NCBI RefSeq assembly: GCF_017355205.1
Contig: NZ_JADIJK010000023.1
Location: forward strand, 1-64,000
Direction of reading: 5' to 3'
Source: Bacillus sp. SD088
Lineage (GTDB): Bacteria > Bacillota > Bacilli > Bacillales > Bacillaceae_C
Length of the DNA stretch: 64,000 bases
Position 1 is the stretch's first letter; the number at the start of each line of letters is the position of its first letter. A program made the position numbers and the translations under genes. The notes under the pieces were generated by a model. The model ran no database searches. It was not told where the DNA came from and saw only the letters and a list, made by a program, of their open reading frames with translations. Shown one piece after another: positions 1-9,443 of the stretch.

Positions 1-276
1 CCCAAAAGCTCTCTTCTCATTTTTTATACACTCCTTTAGCCATTCCCATTCTCCAGATGGAAAATCGAGTGAATTTTGAAGCTCATCCCGATTATTTCGC
101 ATCGTTTCTTTTCGAGTTTTTTTATCCTTTGTTCCAAAAATTCAATATTTTCTCATTGCTATCTCCTCTGTATTAAAGTTATTAAAAGATAAATTAATAA
201 GCTCTAGTTCAACTTCATTTAATAGTTGTTTACGATACAACTCTGTCATTAAACATTTAGTACTATTTTTTTCCAT
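1..276 (-). pseudogene. Decayed coding remnant, unknown family
   Basis: An ATG at 276 (minus) opens a 45-codon frame that stops at a TGA. Open frames with coding-like composition then continue in other phases towards the left edge, including a stretch ending DELQNSLDFPSGEWEWLKE. This looks like one gene broken by at least two frameshifts and cut by the window edge. I do not recognise the family, and it could be non-coding. Confidence 0.25.
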
Positions 277-354
277 TTATTTAGACCTTGTGATGCCCCA
301 CGGAAGAAACTCTTGAAACGACTCAAATCAATGCTGACATTATCAGCACGGTAA

Positions 355-614
355 ATGGGGGCGACCTTGAAAGAACACAAAGTATTTCAAAGTATGTCAC
401 GGAAGGGAAACTGTCTGGACAACGCTCCTATGGAGAATTTCTTTGGTTTATTGAAACAGGAAATGTATGATGGCGAATCACCACACACATATGAGGAGCT
501 CAAACGGACTATTGAAGCTATAACGAGTTCTACAACAACAAATGGATAAAACAGAAGTTGACTGGCATGAGCTCGATTCAATACCGTCTTCATACCAGTC
601 AGTTAGCTGCATAA
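355..614 (+). pseudogene. IS3-family transposase (OrfB) C-terminal fragment, frameshifted
   Basis: The translation contains the typical end of an IS3-type DDE transposase: a segment like SRKGNCLDNAPMENFFGLLK, which carries the last catalytic glutamate, followed by YEELKRTIE. The frame then shifts near position 512 and continues as YNEFYNNKWIKQKLTGMSS to a TAA at 614. The N-terminal integrase core is absent. The IS end is probably close to the TTTTTGGACC at about 643-652. It is a dead 3' fragment of an IS150-type element. Confidence 0.75.
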
Positions 615-855
615 TAAATGTTAAAAGTTTAATAAACCTATCATTTTTTGGACCTTAATCATAAAGATTACATAGATAACACACTAACATTGTAATACAG
701 TCCAAGGTCCGTGATTTATACCTATTATGTTAGTATGATTTTCTTTTGTATGTCTATACCTTTATACAAGAAAAGCAGCTTTAACTCACTACGTGGAGAA
801 TTGATTCAGTTCAGTCTCCTACACATATTTTATTTTGTTTCAAAAAATATTACTG

Positions 856-1731
856 TCATTTCTCTATCAATTTTCTTTTCGCCAAATAAAAAGCTCCCTT
901 AATCGCTGAATAACCTTCTATTCCCGGAGTAACAATATATTCATCAATATTATCTTCAAGTTGCGAAAAGGATAAATAATGATTATTGAATTGTTGCACA
1001 TATTTTAAAATGACCGGTAGCAGTTGCCTTTGCTTCATAACTCCACCACCAAGAATAATCTTTTCAGGTGAAAGAGTTAGAATATAGGTCATTAACGCTT
1101 GTGCTATGTAATAACCTTCTATTTCCCAAACGTCATCATTTTCTTCTAGTAAAACCGCCTTTTGATTCCAACGCTTTTCAATTGCTGGGCCAGATGCCAT
1201 TCCTTCTAAACAATCTTTATGGAATGGACAACACCCAGCATATGAATCTTGTGGATGTCGTCTAACTATGACATGTCCCATTTCTGAGTGACTTAGTCCC
1301 TGAAGCATTTGCCCATCTACAATTGCCCCCACACCAATTCCTGTACCAATCGTCACGTAAATACTATTCTTCACATTTTGGGAAGCACCAAACTTCGCCT
1401 CCCCTACTGCAGCAATATTCACATCTGTATTAAAAACGATTGGAATGGAAAGGAATTCTTGTAAATAACCAAGCATATTAAAGTTTCTCCAATATTGTTT
1501 AGGTGTTGTTGTAATACACCCATATTTTGAAGAATTACGATTAATATCTGCAGGACCAAACGTACCAATAGCCATTGATTTAATCTCATATTGATTAAAA
1601 AATGCCTTTACTTCCCCCATCGTCTCGGTTGGAGTAGTTGTTGGTATTTCTATGATATCTATTACATTATAATCTATGTCCCCAATAGCACAGACAAATT
1701 TAGTTCCTCCTGCTTCGATTGCTGCGAGCAC
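856..1731 (-). CDS. ROK-family fructokinase
   Basis: A 291-residue sugar kinase of the ROK family, expected to phosphorylate fructose in the cytoplasm. Visible are the N-terminal phosphate loop AAIEAGGTKF (residues 3-12), a second glycine-rich ATP motif GTGIGVG, the active-site region HSEMGH, and the zinc-binding stretch GCCPFHKDCLEG that marks ROK kinases. The start is a GTG at 1731, chosen because AAAGGGGGG lies just upstream at 1741-1749 and the frame begins at the phosphate loop. It is the last gene of the fructan operon, after GH172. It resembles B. subtilis YdhR/GmuE and ScrK-type fructokinases. Fructose as substrate is inferred from the GH32 neighbours. Confidence 0.9.
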   Translation of the reverse strand: MLAAIEAGGTKFVCAIGDIDYNVIDIIEIPTTTPTETMGEVKAFFNQYEIKSMAIGTFGPADINRNSSKYGCITTTPKQYWRNFNMLGYLQEFLSIPIVFNTDVNIAAVGEAKFGASQNVKNSIYVTIGTGIGVGAIVDGQMLQGLSHSEMGHVIVRRHPQDSYAGCCPFHKDCLEGMASGPAIEKRWNQKAVLLEENDDVWEIEGYYIAQALMTYILTLSPEKIILGGGVMKQRQLLPVILKYVQQFNNHYLSFSQLEDNIDEYIVTPGIEGYSAIKGAFYLAKRKLIEK

Positions 1732-1808
1732 CTAATATCCCCCCCTTTACTTAGATTTATCCATTTTTTGAATGAATAGGATATCATGAATCCATTAAGA
1801 CTACACCA

Positions 1809-3443
1809 TTAAAAATCTGAGTATCCTACTCTCTCATTTACTGAAACTGGCTCATATATATCACTTGTTCCAGCTGATTGGTACCAGTATACCGTTGTAG
1901 CATAGATGCATACATTATTATTTTCCCACCTATTATCCTTATACTTTTCAATAAAACCTTCAAAAGATTCGTTAAATGGGATATTATCACAAACATGAAA
2001 TCTATTTACCGATGTATGTCCATTTGCATCTATCTCTATAAAAGGCTGACAAGCAAAAGCACTGTCGAACATTGGAAAGGGAGGCTCTGCTGCCCATGCG
2101 TATCCAATATAATCTTCACTACCAGTACCAAAGGTAGATGGGAATTTTTCTCCATCAATAAAGAACTTTTCATCACCTTCTCCCCACCACCAATCAATCG
2201 TTTTCCGATCCCAACGCCCGTACCACCAGGTATCAGCGCTTTGTTCTGGTTCTTCCCAAGTATTATATACATGCAAATGAACACCACAGTAGCGGCCTTT
2301 TCCTTTTACCAGTAGTAAAGGCCAATCTGGCCAACGATCTCCACCTTCCGTAAAACGCCCTTTGTTTAAGTACTGAAAGTCGTCTCTGTGCCATTTTGCA
2401 TGAAAACGCAATAAGTTTTTTGTTTTTGATTTTGGTAAATCGATATAATTTATTTCAAAATTGACTGTTTGCGAAACAGTCCCATCGTTTGCTATTTCAA
2501 TATTTGCACCTTCTGAAAATGGCATATACCAATTACTATAGAAGCTGGATTCATGCATTCCTAACGGTAGAGAGCTATATGTATTTACTCCTGGAGCACT
2601 TCCAAAGAAATCTCCCAATGGAGCCCATACTGACGGTGACTGTTCTCCATCCCATTCCATAGATATTACTAATTCACGTAAGATTCTTTTTTTATCCACT
2701 TCGCCCATTGTTTCTATATCTATATTTGCACGAATCATCGTTATGGCGCCCGATATATGTTTGTTAAATATGACTGCTTTTTCTCCTGGAGGAACAGTTA
2801 CCTTTACCCGTTGTTGGTTCTCATTTTCATATCTGTTGACCGACGCTCTACCCCTCAAATATAAAATTCTATCTGCCTCAGCAAGAGCAATTGCAGCTTC
2901 TTTATCAAACTCCCCGTTGAATGATGGAACCCGTACCTCCTTTGGAAATTGTGTATATGTGAAATGGTAATAGTTACCCCAGTCTTTATCTAAAACAATC
3001 TTACAACTTTTTTGAAATGGGATAGGAATATAACTATTTCTCCCTCGGGAAAGCGTTGGATTCAAGCTAGGAAAATTTAATAATTCATCTCCAAAACTGT
3101 CAAAGTAATCTTTAAATGGTTTATCCAAAACAGATGTATTCTCCTCATCAATAAATATACGAATATGACCATCTCCAGGATGAGCAGACCAAACACGCCA
3201 TATCACACCGGGTCCATCTAATTCTAATGCAACAATACTGTCTCCTTCTTTTCTGATATACCCACTTCCATCATCATTTGCGCCCCAATTTTCATATAGA
3301 TTTGTTTCTTCACTATATTTTGAACTGCGGTCGTAACTTGAAAAGCTGCCCGACTTCTCACCAACCATCGGAGGCACTGATAAGGCGGATAAATCATATA
3401 ATTTCTTCACAAGATCTCGGTAACTTAAACTAGTTGTTCCCAT
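1809..3443 (-). CDS. GH172 (DUF2961) glycoside hydrolase
   Basis: A 544-residue protein with the DUF2961 fold, now classed as glycoside hydrolase family 172. Characteristic features are DGPGVIWRVWSAHPGDG in the N-terminal part, the conserved core MEWDGEQSPSVWAPLGDFFG near residue 260-280, and the aromatic stretch after it. Characterised members act on alpha-D-fructofuranosides (difructose dianhydride I, giving inulobiose) or alpha-D-arabinofuranosides. There is no signal peptide, so it acts inside the cell on imported oligosaccharide. The gene lies between a decayed ROK relic and the intact ROK kinase, in an operon with two GH32 enzymes. That favours a fructose-containing substrate; exact specificity is inference. 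Confidence 0.88.
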   Translation of the reverse strand: MGTTSLSYRDLVKKLYDLSALSVPPMVGEKSGSFSSYDRSSKYSEETNLYENWGANDDGSGYIRKEGDSIVALELDGPGVIWRVWSAHPGDGHIRIFIDEENTSVLDKPFKDYFDSFGDELLNFPSLNPTLSRGRNSYIPIPFQKSCKIVLDKDWGNYYHFTYTQFPKEVRVPSFNGEFDKEAAIALAEADRILYLRGRASVNRYENENQQRVKVTVPPGEKAVIFNKHISGAITMIRANIDIETMGEVDKKRILRELVISMEWDGEQSPSVWAPLGDFFGSAPGVNTYSSLPLGMHESSFYSNWYMPFSEGANIEIANDGTVSQTVNFEINYIDLPKSKTKNLLRFHAKWHRDDFQYLNKGRFTEGGDRWPDWPLLLVKGKGRYCGVHLHVYNTWEEPEQSADTWWYGRWDRKTIDWWWGEGDEKFFIDGEKFPSTFGTGSEDYIGYAWAAEPPFPMFDSAFACQPFIEIDANGHTSVNRFHVCDNIPFNESFEGFIEKYKDNRWENNNVCIYATTVYWYQSAGTSDIYEPVSVNERVGYSDF

Positions 3444-3467
3444 TTTTTATTCCATCCTCCTATATGC

Positions 3468-3716
3468 TTACAAATATTAAAGTCTTCTCCATAGTACTTT
3501 GGGTGTGTACAACCATAATTCTGAATTAATTAGCCGGTCCAAATGAGGCTATTCCAAATGCCTCAACATCAAATTGCAGGAAAAATCCTCCCCATTGTCA
3601 CCAATGGGGAAGTAGTGGGTATTTAATTTAACTCGATGATATTTAGTTCCTTATCTCCAATCACACAAACAAGTTTGGATACCTACAGCTACAGCCTCCA
3701 TTGCTGTAAGTATTCC
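3468..3716 (-). pseudogene. Relic of a second ROK fructokinase
   Basis: The 270-bp gap between the GH32 and GH172 genes is not empty. Read on the minus strand in shifting frames it gives LTAMEA, KLVCVIGDKELNIIEL, IPTTSPLVTMG, FGIASFGPAN and NYGCTHPKYYGEDFNI. These match, in order, residues 1 to about 90 of the intact ROK kinase at 856-1731 (LAAIEAGG, KFVCAIGDIDYNVI, IPTTTPTETMG, AIGTFGPAD, KYGCITTTPKQYWRNFNM). Stop codons and frameshifts show it is dead, and the C-terminal two thirds are gone. Confidence 0.75.
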
Positions 3717-5180
3717 TTAAACTTCCTCATTATTAGGAGTAGAAATGTAACTGTCAGTTAACTTTATTTCACCATCGCGAGAAAAAACAGAAATTTTTTC
3801 AGACACTTTGTCAGGATATATAAGACTTGTTAATGCATAGCCCCCTTCATTAATAAATAGTTCAATAGAAGAGGTATCAACAATAATGAGTAGATTTATA
3901 TCACTAGTTTCCTCTAAGTTTAATTCTTGGGAAATCAGAAAATTATTAGAAAAACCAACTTCACCTGAATTGTTTCTATCCAACCTTAGATAATTATCTA
4001 TTGCATTAATAGTAATAGTTGTAAATTGATTGGAAGTATGATAAATCACAACGCCATATTGTTTTGCATTTAAGTTTTCGATATTTAACTGAATATGCAG
4101 ACTTGTTTCAATGCCTTCTAGCTTATATTCTACATCTCCTCGGACAACACTTTCACTAATATTCTTTGTTCTCTTAAAATATCGTTCTAAAGTGTTTACG
4201 GGGGTCTGAATTAACTTTAATCCAGCTTTTTCATCCCTTAAAGAAAGAGATCTTGGCAATGTCATCTGGCTTCTCCAACCTTCCGTTGGAACCTCATTGG
4301 CATATCTCCAATTACTCATCCAACCAAGATAAAGCCTTCTTCCATCCTCTTCGGGAATATCTGAAAAACTAACACCAGCATAATTATCTTTACCAAAATC
4401 CAGCCAACGAATGTCCCAATCATCAGCTTTAAATGCGGATCCATCAAAAGAACCTAGAAAATACTGAGTTCTTGAACCGTGATCATACTTAAGATTATCT
4501 CCTATACTAACAATCAACACCCATTTTTTTTCATCTTTATTTTCAACTGTTAATTCAAATAAGTCTGGGCATTCCCATACACCATCATGACATCCTATTC
4601 CTTCTCCAAACTCACTTTCAAAATGCCATTCTTTTAAATTGGAAGACGAATACAGTGAAACGGTTTGGCCTGTAGCCAAGACCATTATCCATTTTGCTTG
4701 TTCCTCAAGCCAAAATACCTTTGGGTCTCTAAAATCTATTTTTGAAGGATGTGTAAGTACTGGATTCCCTTGATATTTAATCCAAGTTCTGCCTTGGTCA
4801 TGACTGTAGGCCAGGCTTTGAGTTTGGATAGGCGGTGTTCGATCATTATTATCTAAATGGTGTGTAAAAATGGCCACCATCCCTGGCTCCTCCGGAAAAA
4901 AACCCGAAGTATTATACCAATCAATGACTGCACTACCTGAAAAAATGGTACCAAGCTCGTCAGGATACAGGGCAATATCCAACTCCTCCCATTTAATTAA
5001 ATCTTTACTAACAGCATGTCCCCAATGCATAGGCCCCCATATACTATCATTGGGATTATGTTGAAAAAACAAATGATATTCACCTTTGAAAAATACTAAA
5101 CCATTTGGGTCATTCATCCAATTTTGTTTTGGAGAGAAGTGTAATACTGGTCTAAATCTTTCTAATTTAGCAATCTTCAA
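3717..5180 (-). CDS. GH32 beta-fructosidase (sucrose/levan/inulin type)
   Basis: A 487-residue retaining beta-fructosidase of family GH32. The catalytic nucleophile motif WMNDPNG is at residues 21-27 (Asp24), the transition-state motif FRDPKVFW is near 150, and the acid/base motif ECPDLFEL is near 203. The N-terminal five-bladed propeller is followed by the usual C-terminal beta-sandwich (about 350-487). No signal peptide is present, so it acts on sugar brought in by the ABC system upstream and releases fructose for the ROK kinase. The length fits intracellular sucrose-6-phosphate hydrolase or exo-levanase relatives. Whether it prefers sucrose, inulobiose or levan oligomers cannot be read from the sequence. 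Confidence 0.9.
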   Translation of the reverse strand: MKIAKLERFRPVLHFSPKQNWMNDPNGLVFFKGEYHLFFQHNPNDSIWGPMHWGHAVSKDLIKWEELDIALYPDELGTIFSGSAVIDWYNTSGFFPEEPGMVAIFTHHLDNNDRTPPIQTQSLAYSHDQGRTWIKYQGNPVLTHPSKIDFRDPKVFWLEEQAKWIMVLATGQTVSLYSSSNLKEWHFESEFGEGIGCHDGVWECPDLFELTVENKDEKKWVLIVSIGDNLKYDHGSRTQYFLGSFDGSAFKADDWDIRWLDFGKDNYAGVSFSDIPEEDGRRLYLGWMSNWRYANEVPTEGWRSQMTLPRSLSLRDEKAGLKLIQTPVNTLERYFKRTKNISESVVRGDVEYKLEGIETSLHIQLNIENLNAKQYGVVIYHTSNQFTTITINAIDNYLRLDRNNSGEVGFSNNFLISQELNLEETSDINLLIIVDTSSIELFINEGGYALTSLIYPDKVSEKISVFSRDGEIKLTDSYISTPNNEEV

Positions 5181-5285
5181 TTCTTAATGTCCTCCTAGCC
5201 GTATATCATATCGATACTATTCTAATGTAATATTACTGATAGTTCTCTGCTGTGTAGCACAGAAGGTTATTAGTTTAAACCTCTT

Positions 5286-6713
5286 TTATTCGGTAAGAAG
5301 TCGTATAGAATTAAATTCAGCTGTACCATCAGATACAAAAAATCCAAATTTCCGTCCTTTATGATTATATAAACGTGCACCAAAAGCTATTTCATCATTT
5401 ATATACATAACCATTACTGATTCTTCTATAAAAATCTTTAATTTATATGGTGTGTCTGGTAAAAGAGATATTGGACGCTCCATCTCAATAGCGTATGGAA
5501 ACATCATTCCACCTGCTTCATGCATCCTCAACCCCGAGCGAAATTCAATCCTATTGAACCAAGGTTCAAAATTTAAATAGTATCCATCGGAGAATTGTTC
5601 ATCTACTTGTAGTGCAATACCAAATCGTTTAGGATTTCCACTATATTTGATTGTCGCTTCTATACAACATAGATTAGGAATCTCACTTCCTATTAAACTG
5701 GAATAACCACCTTCTGAAATAACCGAGGCTGAATCCCCTGTTGTATTCCAATCACCACTTAAGGGTTTTAATTCAAATGATTCTGGACTTTGAACAACTG
5801 AGGCAACATTATCCGGAACAGTTACACCTAGGGTTCCATCGGATTTTTGGACGAGTTTATGTACCACCATAGCGCCTCCCCAATCCCATGTTTTATAATC
5901 GGAGCCTAAATCTGTTGGCGGATCAATTTTCCAATTATTTTCACGTCGGGTAGGATTCCATCCAAAAATATAACGATCATTACCATCTGATCCAGTTTTA
6001 GCAGCATAAAATGCACGTCCATCAAATGTATCAATGTCCGGACGTAACCATGGACCATTGAGTGAACGACTCATACGATAATAGGTATTAAATCCATCTG
6101 TATAACTAGAATATACGAGATAATACCAATCACCCATTTTAAATAAATCAGGACATTCATGTGCGGACTGATGAATTCTAGGTGCATAAAAAGGTTGGCG
6201 GTAATCCCAACTTACAAGATCATCTGAAGTACAAAGAGCAACACAACCATTACGTTCGGTTTTAGTATTTTCCCGAGCTGAAAGAATCATCCACCATTTA
6301 TTTTCTTCATCATTCCAAAAAACATGCGGGTCTCGCCAGTCCGTTGAAGAATAAATATCTCCATCAGCTGTAAACTTATGCTCAGGAATATCAGTCCAAT
6401 TTTCAAAATCGGTACTAATTGCATGCCGTGCATACTGTCTTTGTGGATTATCTTCAAATGTACAGTAAAACATATGGTAAACTCCATCTACATTAACTAT
6501 AGAACCAGTACCACCGTGAATACCACTTGGTTTTTCTTTGAAATTAAGTAAATCGGATGTTGTTAGTCGATGCCAACCATATACAATATCACTTCCTTGA
6601 TAATCTGAGTTCCAATTCTTCAAATAGAACATGTCAAATTGTTTTTTTTCATCATTATAATAAGGGATAACATCTCCTATTTTTGCATTATCTGCTGTAT
6701 AAAATAATCTCAT
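5286..6713 (-). CDS. GH32-related fructosidase, divergent subfamily
   Basis: A 475-residue protein with a divergent GH32 propeller. The nucleophile sits in IGDVIPYYND (Asp14) instead of the usual WMNDPNG. WRDPHVFW (about 128) and ECPDLFKM (about 187) supply the other two acidic residues. A beta-sandwich domain follows. It is cytoplasmic (no signal) and is co-oriented with the other GH32 gene, 105 bp away. The pair is unlikely to be redundant because the active-site entrance motifs differ. The family includes proteins annotated as sucrose-6-phosphate hydrolase-like or GH32/GH43-like. The precise substrate is unknown. Confidence 0.82.
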   Translation of the reverse strand: MRLFYTADNAKIGDVIPYYNDEKKQFDMFYLKNWNSDYQGSDIVYGWHRLTTSDLLNFKEKPSGIHGGTGSIVNVDGVYHMFYCTFEDNPQRQYARHAISTDFENWTDIPEHKFTADGDIYSSTDWRDPHVFWNDEENKWWMILSARENTKTERNGCVALCTSDDLVSWDYRQPFYAPRIHQSAHECPDLFKMGDWYYLVYSSYTDGFNTYYRMSRSLNGPWLRPDIDTFDGRAFYAAKTGSDGNDRYIFGWNPTRRENNWKIDPPTDLGSDYKTWDWGGAMVVHKLVQKSDGTLGVTVPDNVASVVQSPESFELKPLSGDWNTTGDSASVISEGGYSSLIGSEIPNLCCIEATIKYSGNPKRFGIALQVDEQFSDGYYLNFEPWFNRIEFRSGLRMHEAGGMMFPYAIEMERPISLLPDTPYKLKIFIEESVMVMYINDEIAFGARLYNHKGRKFGFFVSDGTAEFNSIRLLTE

Positions 6714-6854
6714 TTATTGTATACCTCCATTTTTTTGATAATTGAATTTCTACTGTATATTTCATTCAAAGTAATACCTAGAGAGGCTTAATTTTATTTC
6801 TCTATACTTAGGCGTGAAATAATTCCCGTCTAAAATTAGTTGTTGAAATTGTCC

Positions 6855-8489
6855 TCACTCCAACTCTTTTAATTTCTTATGAAACTCATCAAATCCTGTT
6901 TGTTTTAACTCTATCAATTCCTCCAATCCCATTTCATCTAATTTTTCAAGGTAATCATCCCATTCCTTATCTGCTCCACCTTTCATTATCCATTCAGCTT
7001 TTTTTCCTTCTGCATACGCCTTCAAATCTGTTTCAATTTGATTAACTCGATTTATAGATTCAGAATCTAAGAATACAGACGGATAATAGTAATCATCTGT
7101 AATATATGGGGCATATAAATTGCTAATGATTTCGAGGCGATTCGCCATATCACTTTGCATATCAACATATTTTCCATAATACTCTGCTAATACAGCGAAT
7201 GAGCCGCGAATATTTTGTTTAGAACTTAATGATGAGTATGATTCCCCTTCTGGAATTTCTGAGTATCTTAAAGTATTTTCATCTGTTAATTCAAATATAT
7301 TGAAGTTATTCGGATCGTCATAAGTACCAGCCATGTTTTGTATTGATTGAAGTGGTTCAAACATCATATCTAACCATTTTGCAGTAAGTGCTGGATTAGA
7401 ATTCGTACTTGTGATCGCAGTAACTCCCATATCAAAAGAATAATAATTTTGTCTAGGAATACTAATAGTTCCATCTGGCCCTTCAAGAGCTGGTAAGGCA
7501 ACATAATCTTCTGGATTACTAACCATAAATGCTTTATTCCAATCTAAAAACAAGCCAAATCGTCCACTCTGTGCTTTGGATAGATAGGTTCCACCCGATT
7601 GTGTAAAAGCCTCTGGATCTATCAGCCCTTTATCATAAAGTGTATGAAGCCAGTTAACCCCTTCTTTGAAATCCTCCTGGGCAAGTGAATAAATCACTTT
7701 CTTTTCGTTAGTAACCATATAATGATCCATATTATCTCCAGTTCCAAATGAACCTAACAAAATGCCTGGGTCCTGATTGACCTGATTAATTCGAAACGAC
7801 ATTGGAATAACATCATCTCTCCCTTCAGGTTTTTGTTCTTTAAATGCTCTTAAGACAGTTTCCAATTCTAAAGTTGTTGTAGGCACCTCTAAATTTAATT
7901 CATCTAGCCATTTTTTATTGATCCACGGAATAGCACCGATAACGTTATGAGCTTCTTTGTCAAGGGCTGTCTCTTCAATAAATGGAAGAGTGTATATATG
8001 ACCGTCTGATGCAGTAATAGCTGCTTTTACTTCTGGTCTTTGTTCCAAGACTTTTTTAAGGTTTGGCATTGACTTGTCAATTAAATCCTCTAAGGGAATA
8101 AAAACTCCTTGTTTCGCATAGTTAAGAACATCATAATTTCCAATATACATATTTGTTACAACATCTGGTAAATCAGATTTTGATAACGCCAATTTCATTT
8201 TTTCTCCCCATTGTTCAGATGGATAAACTGTCCAATCTATATGGACGTTAGTTTCTTCCTCAATACGTTGAACAAGAATTTTTTCATTGAAATCCTGTGG
8301 AGAGTCTGAACCTGCATGAGTAAGTATATTGAGAGTTTCTGTTTTTTCCAAAGGGAAAGATATATCAGAAGCATCTACTGATATGGGTTCAGATTTTTCC
8401 TTCTCATTGTTGTTACACGCCACTAAAGTACCAATTGTGATAATTCCTACAGTTACAATGCCTAATAGCTTTAATAAAAGTGTTTTCAT
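6855..8489 (-). CDS. Extracellular sugar-binding lipoprotein of a CUT1-type ABC transporter
   Basis: A 544-residue solute-binding protein with a lipoprotein signal: a hydrophobic stretch to residue 24, then LVAC with the lipidated cysteine at 25. The size and the LplA/YtcQ-like sequence match the binding proteins paired with YtcP/LplC and LplB/YteP permeases. It would be anchored on the outer face of the membrane and deliver an oligosaccharide to the two permeases just upstream. No ABC ATPase is encoded in the operon, as is usual for this class, which in Bacillus uses a shared ATPase such as MsmX. Fructo-oligosaccharide as ligand is inferred from the operon. Confidence 0.9.
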   Translation of the reverse strand: MKTLLLKLLGIVTVGIITIGTLVACNNNEKEKSEPISVDASDISFPLEKTETLNILTHAGSDSPQDFNEKILVQRIEEETNVHIDWTVYPSEQWGEKMKLALSKSDLPDVVTNMYIGNYDVLNYAKQGVFIPLEDLIDKSMPNLKKVLEQRPEVKAAITASDGHIYTLPFIEETALDKEAHNVIGAIPWINKKWLDELNLEVPTTTLELETVLRAFKEQKPEGRDDVIPMSFRINQVNQDPGILLGSFGTGDNMDHYMVTNEKKVIYSLAQEDFKEGVNWLHTLYDKGLIDPEAFTQSGGTYLSKAQSGRFGLFLDWNKAFMVSNPEDYVALPALEGPDGTISIPRQNYYSFDMGVTAITSTNSNPALTAKWLDMMFEPLQSIQNMAGTYDDPNNFNIFELTDENTLRYSEIPEGESYSSLSSKQNIRGSFAVLAEYYGKYVDMQSDMANRLEIISNLYAPYITDDYYYPSVFLDSESINRVNQIETDLKAYAEGKKAEWIMKGGADKEWDDYLEKLDEMGLEELIELKQTGFDEFHKKLKELE

Positions 8490-8516
8490 TTTTTCCTCCC
8501 CAATTTCAAATTGTAT

Positions 8517-9431
8517 TTAACCTTTTACGGAGCCGATCATTATTCCTTTATCAAAATATTTGGCAAAGAAAGGATACATAATTAGCAATGGTAAGCTCGA
8601 TATTACTATTGTTGAATATTTAAGTAATTCAGCCAGTTTAGCTGCATCTGCAGCACTTTCAGCATCATTTAACATTCCCGCTTGCATCGTATTTTGAACT
8701 AGGATGGACCTAATAACTAGTTGCAATGGATGTAACTTTTGGTCATCAAGATAAATCATTGCATCGAAGTAACTATTCCATTGTGCTACAAATTGATATA
8801 AGATTAGGACTGCAATGATCGGTTTACACACAGGTATCATAATTTTCAAAAAATATTGAAGCTCAGTCGCACCGTCCATTAGGGCAGCTTCTCTTAATTC
8901 TACTGGAACGCTTTGATAATAAACACGAGCCAAAATAATATTCCAAACATTAATTGCATTCGGGAGAATAACGGCCCAAGGTGTATTCATTAAATTTAAG
9001 TTTTCAATAAGTAGATAGGTTGGCATTAAACCACCAGTGAAAAACATTGTAATGATAAATAATACGGTGAAAAATCTTCTTCCCATAAAATCTTTACGTG
9101 AAAGTGGATATGCCGCCAACATTGTAACTGTGACAGATACAGCAGTAAAGCCGATTGAGTATATAGTCGAGTTCATAAATCCACGCCAAATCATGTCATC
9201 CCCAAGTACCCTTGTATAACCCTCAAGATTCCATTTTGTTATATTTAGAGAAATTCCTTGACTAGCGAGTGTAACAGGATCATTTAATGACGCAATTAAC
9301 ACATATATAAGTGGGCCAATAATAAGTAATACAAAAATAAAGAGTAGAAAGAATCCAAAATAGAGGATTGCTTTATCTTTTACAGTAAGAAATCTATCAG
9401 TGTTATCGATATTTTTCGTTTTTGCTTTCAT
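8517..9431 (-). CDS. ABC sugar permease (LplC/YtcP type)
   Basis: A 304-residue inner-membrane permease with six predicted helices and the EAA loop ELREAALMDGATELQYFLKIMIP, which contacts the ATPase. It ends in KGIMIGSVKG, the usual C-terminus of LplC-like permeases. It lies 28 bp before the lipoprotein gene and 13 bp after the partner permease. The pair should form the heterodimeric channel for the locus sugar. Confidence 0.92.
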   Translation of the reverse strand: MKAKTKNIDNTDRFLTVKDKAILYFGFFLLFIFVLLIIGPLIYVLIASLNDPVTLASQGISLNITKWNLEGYTRVLGDDMIWRGFMNSTIYSIGFTAVSVTVTMLAAYPLSRKDFMGRRFFTVLFIITMFFTGGLMPTYLLIENLNLMNTPWAVILPNAINVWNIILARVYYQSVPVELREAALMDGATELQYFLKIMIPVCKPIIAVLILYQFVAQWNSYFDAMIYLDDQKLHPLQLVIRSILVQNTMQAGMLNDAESAADAAKLAELLKYSTIVISSLPLLIMYPFFAKYFDKGIMIGSVKG

Positions 9432-9443
9432 TGCAATCCTCCT

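Noticed and set aside
711-902. 63-codon plus-strand ORF beside the ROK gene
   Set aside because: It overlaps the ROK C-terminus in antisense, has no ribosome site and has AT-rich random composition.
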